Positions 60,032-64,000 of a stretch of 64,000 nt of DNA are shown in pieces. The stretch is from the NCBI GenBank assembly GCA_026260175.1, contig JAKCWW010000558.1:2200-66199 (forward strand), written 5' to 3'. Source of the DNA: Reticulitermes lucifugus (lineage: Eukaryota; Arthropoda; Insecta; Blattodea; Rhinotermitidae). Each line of letters opens with the position of its first letter. Within the stretch, counting starts at the first letter, position 1. The translations under genes and the position numbers were made by a program. The notes below the pieces were generated by a model. That model was not told the origin of the DNA, did no database searches, and saw nothing but the letters and a program-made list of their open reading frames with translations.

Positions 60032-60130
60032 GCAGTGTCTGTGGCAGATGAAGACATCAAGAGACAAGAGGAGAGAGTTTCAGTAGCAAGGAAAAAACTC
60101 CAAGATGCCTTAAGGAGGTTATTGACATAA
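60032..60130 (+). CDS. MBD2/3: MBD2/3 methyl-CpG-binding protein, exon 5 and stop
   Basis: Acceptor TTTTTTCAG ends at 60031; TAA at 60128-60130. Residues 221-252 (AVSVADEDIKRQEERVSVAR, KKLQDALRRLLT) form the C-terminal coiled coil that in MBD2/3 pairs with p66/GATAD2. The vertebrate acidic tail is absent; the protein ends shortly after the helix, as in other invertebrate MBD2/3. Intron 4 is 59247-60031. Confidence 0.94.
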   Translation, partial: AVSVADEDIKRQEERVSVARKKLQDALRRLLT

Positions 60131-61308
60131 TTTACTGTGCTTATGTACAGTATTTTACTTATTTGGCTTGATTTTGAAAAAAAGCTAGGCATGGTAGTGT
60201 TTTCTTTGAATATGTTTGTGTTTATTGTAAATACGGAGAATGCCCAAAAGACTAATTTTTCTTTGAAAATAATGAGACAGACAAAATAATGAGTTCTACA
60301 TTCCTATTATACAGGGAAGAGCTATGACAGTAACGCCTTTGTGTACACAAGCCTGCCCATATGCTGGCATGGCACAGGTGACAGTCATTACAAATGTTCT
60401 TTTACACAGAATCACTTGAGAAGTGGTTGCTGTTTCTATCTGTGAGTGATGTGTACTGTATGGTTTATTAAATTGTGTAGGCTGCATGTGACATCTAGTG
60501 ACCAGTGACAGCACTTTTTGGTAATTCATTGATGATGATTATTTGTGACTTTGTTGTACATATTGTGTGCAGTTGATTAACTATACAGTATTTGTTCCAA
60601 TTAATTACACATATAATTGTAAATAAATATGTGTTGTTTCATAATATTCCTCCTTCAAATTTTGGCCCATGATGGCCTCTTCAGGGAGAATTTATTTACA
60701 ATGGAATACATTTGTGTTAAAATGTCAGATATGTGCATAAACGAAGTAAATTTACAGCACCTGTGATAAAAGATTGTTAAAATGTATAAAATATGAAATT
60801 ATTACAGACATTTTACATTTCTTTAAAAATTTATACTAAGGTTGCAGACAAACATTATGTCAATCCTGAAATCTTCCTTCTAAAGGAGTGACATCCTTGT
60901 GTTGCGTGTTGATATTTACTATATATAGAATATTACAAAATAACAAATACTTATTTATAATTATATGTGCAGTTAGTTGGAACAAATATTGTATAATTAT
61001 TGGTGACATTTACAACCACTTTAACTTGAGTGGTTTTCTAGGGGAAATGGGGCAGGATGCAGATAGGACAAAAATCTGTACTTATTTGGTGCCTGCATCT
61101 AAATGGAAAGAAAATTGGAAGTATCCTCAGTATTAGCATATTTTCAGTGCTTTAAACTTTTTTATACTTTCACAAATTGGTGTAATACTGTGCTGTTGTT
61201 ATGTTGTCTTTAAGCTAAGTTTGTAATATGATGTACAACATGAGTGTGCCACAAAAGCAAGACATTGTAAAGTAATTTCCTAATGTTGTGGACATCAAAT
61301 TTAATAAA
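60131..61308 (+). other. MBD2/3 3' flank with candidate poly(A) signals
   Basis: No coding sequence seen. AATAAA hexamers occur at 60622-60627 and 61303-61308; either could end the transcript. The stretch contains a degenerate hammerhead-like motif (60649-60689) and, at about 60845-61020, a partial copy of the repeat in MBD2/3 intron 1 (shared segments GAAATCTTC, TTCTAA.GGAGT and ATGTGCAGTTAGTTGGAA). Confidence 0.4.
60649..60689 (-). ncRNA. Degenerate hammerhead-like motif (f)
   Basis: Minus strand: CTCC, CTGAAGA (60678-60684), GGCC-ATCAT-GGGCC stem II, AAAA in place of GAAA, then a turn and GGAGG pairing with CTCC. It lies in the 3' flank of MBD2/3, in DNA that shares other segments with 56.6-57.06 kb. 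Confidence 0.4.
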
Positions 61309-61429
61309 CTACATGTCATGAAAGGTTTTGAATTTAAATTATTATATTTGCTAGTCTGGTAGGTGATTACCAATGTTTAGATAACTTCTGTCCAGGCAGG
61401 TATGTCTTAAAATGTTGCCTGTTCCTTAA

Positions 61430-62005
61430 ATTTCCATTAAGCCTTGCAAGGTTTTTTTCATGTAATCCAAAACAAAAAAATTGGCCAGGTGAATTTTAGG
61501 TCTAAGCATCAAGTCCCTGATAAGCATACTAGATATCGCAGAAAGTTCAGTTTAGGAAGGCATATATCTTGTGAGACCATTGCGGAGGTGCACCGTCCTG
61601 CTGGAATGTGGCAAAATCATGATCATCTAGCTGTTGAAGAAAAACAAATTGCTGTAGTATATCCAGTAAAGGGGCTCAATAAATTGTTTGCTCACTAATG
61701 AAATAGGTCATACACTTTGTAGTGCATAACACCCCACACCAGGCAATCAATTTTGAGACTTATCCTCACATATTTGTAGGAAATATAGGGACTTGCCTTT
61801 TCCCAAATGATCTGCTTATGCATGTTGATGGCTGACACTTGTCTCTGTTTCATAGAGTTCATTAGAATGACAAAATATTCTGTTTGCAATGAAAGAAACA
61901 AACATGAATTCCCTAGTAAAACCTTTAAAGTCTGCTTTCGTACAGCATTTGTCTTACATATCATACATTTATTGGTATCAAGAGCATACAGTGTCACCAG
62001 CATCT
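61430..62005 (-). pseudogene. Decayed DDE transposase (IS630/Tc1-mariner superfamily type)
   Basis: Minus-strand translation reads in order INMHKQIIWEKASPYISYKY, LVWGVMHYKVYDLFH, LLDILQQFVFLQQLDDHDFA, TFQQDGAPPQW and, in a further frame, DLNSPGQFFCFGLHEKN. These match the common insect transposase string N..WG..NPH, VWCGVMHD.V.GPFFF, FQQDGAPPHW, SPDLTPLDFFLWGY.K. QQDGAPP carries the second catalytic Asp region. Several stops and frame changes are present, so it is a fossil of a plain DNA transposon. Ends and terminal repeats not found. Confidence 0.7.
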
Positions 62006-62155
62006 AACAAGTCAAATGGTAAACTGAAAAACATGTCACTTCATAATGCAGCATTATAAAAACTACTTGTACCTACCTGCAACATCCTGTTGGTTACACT
62101 GTCACGGTAATGTCAGTGTATGCCATCTTCTACATTTAGTGTAAAAAATGAAAAA

Positions 62156-62205
62156 TCTCGTTTAATTGCCAACATAACTACAATTGTGGGAATAATTAAA
62201 CGAGA
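62156..62205. repeat. 12-bp inverted repeat
   Basis: TCTCGTTTAATT (62156-62167) and AATTAAACGAGA (62194-62205) are perfect reverse complements with a 26-nt loop. Confidence 0.7.
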
Positions 62206-62511
62206 ATTTCATTTGTTATGAATGTGACGGGATACTATAACCCAGGATTCTACATTTACATTCACACATTACATCAATAACTCTACATAGACTACATTTA
62301 CACAAAGTTATTGCATAAACACCTAACAAATCCGATAAATATATGTAAGTGCATATCCAGAGGTATATAAGGTACTATAATTAAATTCCTCATTTCAGTA
62401 TCGCAATACCTGGCATGACAATTTGAGACTGACCGCCAATTTCGGACGCACTGCTGCCATTTACGCAATTTTCTTCTTCCCGCCATTGAAGCCATACTCT
62501 TCCATATGTTG

Positions 62512-62698
62512 TAATCTGTGGTCTTTTGGGTGATTACACGGCGTCGTAAGGTAATTATTTACCGACGTTTCGGGACGTGTCGGTCCCATCTTCACGGGTC
62601 GAGATTCCACGAAGGAATCTTGATCCGTGAAGACGCCGTGTAATCACCCAAAAGACCACAGATTACATCAACATCGCGGCGGAAGCCTGAAATCAAGG
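62512..62698. mobile_element. 187-bp fold-back insertion with 14-bp target duplication
   Basis: TCTTCCATATGTTG occurs at 62498-62511 and 62699-62712. Between them, 36-bp perfect inverted arms (62510-62545 and 62632-62667; ACGGCGTC inner end) bracket a hammerhead-like segment (62570-62608, minus: TGAAGA, GGGAC-CGACAC-GTCCC, GAAAC) and an inner hairpin (CTTCACGG at 62591 facing CCGTGAAG at 62625, with AGATTCC/GGAATCT within). The left arm overlaps the duplication by 2 nt. No coding capacity, so a non-autonomous element. Confidence 0.8.
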
Positions 62699-62712
62699 TC
62701 TTCCATATGTTG

Positions 62713-63880
62713 ATTGTGGGAAATTGTGCAATTCGTAGTTTGTAAATAAGTGATAATATGTCCATAATGGTTTAGTTCGTAGTTTACCACAGTTAAATCC
62801 ATATACACAACACTATAAATCATATTTAATATTGCAGTCCAACACAGCACCCAATTTTTACATGGGGTTATTGGTTACAGTGACATATTTGTGCACAAGT
62901 TTCATGGGTGCCATGGGCAACCGGCCGTCTCCGTGGTTTCCTATGTGACCTGTAGTCTTCTTCTTCCTCCTCCTTTTCTACCTTAGCACGATAAGGTCTG
63001 TTGGCGTTCCTAGGTAAGCCGCCCGTGTTCTTTCTTACGAATGACCGGGGTTCTGTAGTTTCATAGCCTAACATTTTCTTACGCAACCTGTAGTCCTTTT
63101 ATACTACCCATAATTGTAAGCTGTGATAACCACGGGTCTGTGATAGTAATGTTACCTACCAATGTTTTCTCTGCCGTGATTTCAATCTTTAATCTCTGTT
63201 CTATTCTTCCCGAATATGTTGCAGATGGCGCGTGCATGTGTGTGATTTCAAATGTACAGAGTGCAGGAATTAACAAAAGTATATTGTTTTAACGGTTTCT
63301 GTTTTTCAGACGTGCATAGATTTCAATACGGGTGTGAACTTATATGATTTGTAATTTTGCTTGGTGGGACACAACATAGAACTTAAGAATGGTATGAATC
63401 GCAAGACTGTCATTAGGCTGATCAAACATAACCTCAGCGACCATGGGCGGTGTGTAATTGTGTTTATCTTTATTTTCAGTCTGCACTTTTCAATTTCCAG
63501 AGCTTATTAACTGTGGTGTTACTGCTTATATGCACTTGTGCATATGTAAGATCATTATTTCCCAGTTTGCTGGACAGGAATAAAGTAGGGTATGTATACA
63601 TGTCTTGATTATATGAATTCATAATCTTTCACACAACCAAATCTGGTCTGTCAGCACACTGCAAGAGTTCGCCATTGTGGCAACATGTATAAAGTTAAAA
63701 GCTGTAAGAGGGATGGCAGGTGATGGAAATATGAATAGTCCTAACATATATCACTATTTATAGTCATAATGCTGTGTTGGACATACATAAACTTGCACAA
63801 CCCTACCTAATTGGTCATTGATCTTGGTTGTGCCCATTTTTTGCTTCGAGTCATTTACATAGTTTCAATCCTGTTCTTGT
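62713..63880. other. Intergenic, no identified gene
   Basis: A minus-strand frame at 62868-63086 contains a KVEKEEEEEDYR run and basic stretches but no known domain; I could not support it as an exon. Confidence 0.4.
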
Positions 63881-63882
63881 AG

Positions 63883-63919
63883 ACATCAAGGATTGCAGCT
63901 GAAATGGGAGATTCATTAG
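63883..63919 (+). CDS. Possible short exon at the window edge (speculative)
   Basis: TTCTTGTAG acceptor-like sequence ends at 63882, followed by ATCAAGGATTGCAGCTGAA, ATGGGAGATTCATTAG, and a GTAAGG donor-like site. If real, it would be the 5' end of a plus-strand gene beyond the window. The product is too short to identify and no partner exon is seen here. Confidence 0.15.
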
Positions 63920-63986
63920 GTAAGGGGGCAGCACTGACTGGGGTTTGCTGATTAGGTAAGACAGCAGTACTGACTGAGGTTTGTTA
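63915..63986 (+). repeat. Two 36-bp tandem units
   Basis: ATTAGGTAAGGGGGCAGCAC (63915) and ATTAGGTAAGACAGCAGTAC (63951) start two 36-nt units sharing TGACTGRGGTTTG. The first unit overlaps a possible exon end (TTAG|GTAAGG). Confidence 0.7.
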
Positions 63987-64000
63987 CTGGCAAACTGGTA

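Noticed and set aside
62868-63086. Minus-strand frame with an EEEEED run and basic segments
   Set aside because: No domain and no convincing splice sites; the acidic run is a simple TTC/CTC repeat read on the other strand.
1-64000. LTR retroelements, Polintons, other virus-derived elements, CRISPR arrays, rRNA
   Set aside because: Looked for protease, integrase, capsid or envelope-like strings, paired long terminal repeats and regularly spaced repeats; none recognised.

Overview
This is animal nuclear DNA, most likely from a hemimetabolous insect. I lean towards the cockroach/termite lineage (Blattodea). The protein-coding content is three conserved animal genes with GT-AG introns, one intron being about 21.8 kb. 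The rest is AT-rich, non-operonic DNA full of tRNA-derived SINEs, LINE 3' ends, Penelope-like retroelement pieces and DNA-transposon debris. The blattodean lean rests on my memory of similar SINE and LINE translations, so it is an inference. Two 50-base N runs (11656-11705, 33034-33083) and one single N (51710) are assembly gaps.

Layout. 1-15.1 kb: no recognisable host gene; SINEs (four packed into 6.1-7.8 kb), a Tigger-like DNA element that resembles mammalian MER2 (9.59-9.90 kb), and LINE 3' fragments in both orientations (10.8-13.1 kb). 15.1-21.57 kb: AT-rich and almost free of recognisable repeats, best read as a long 3'UTR plus flank of the minus-strand gene that follows. 21.575-44.779 kb, minus strand: a MEX-3 RNA-binding E3 ligase gene (two KH domains, C-terminal RING, 481 aa) in two coding exons. 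Its single coding intron interrupts the GXXG loop of KH1 and holds at least ten SINE copies. About 44.8-45.2 kb: CpG-rich probable MEX-3 promoter and 5'UTR.

45.2-49.6 kb: intergenic, with a MITE-like inverted repeat and a 142-bp tandem duplication just upstream of the next gene. 49.633-51.189 kb, plus strand: glycerate kinase (GLYCTK) in one uninterrupted 518-codon frame, divergent from MEX-3. 51.5-53.0 kb: a Penelope-like element fragment with a GIY-YIG endonuclease domain and hammerhead-ribozyme-like motifs. 55.376-60.130 kb, plus strand: MBD2/3 methyl-CpG-binding protein, five coding exons, 252 aa, keeping the residues that distinguish methyl-binding MBD2 from mammalian MBD3. 60.1-64 kb: its 3' flank, a decayed DDE transposase, a 187-bp fold-back insertion with a 14-bp target duplication, and a possible short exon at the right edge.

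The three host genes have separate jobs: post-transcriptional control by MEX-3, glycerate/serine/fructose catabolism by GLYCTK, and NuRD-type chromatin reading by MBD2/3. There is no sign of a shared pathway. The most unusual non-genic signals are the MER2-like Tigger end, a dispersed set of hammerhead-like cores concentrated around GLYCTK and MBD2/3, and the fold-back insertions. I recognised no LTR retroelement, Polinton, CRISPR array or genuine tRNA/rRNA gene.
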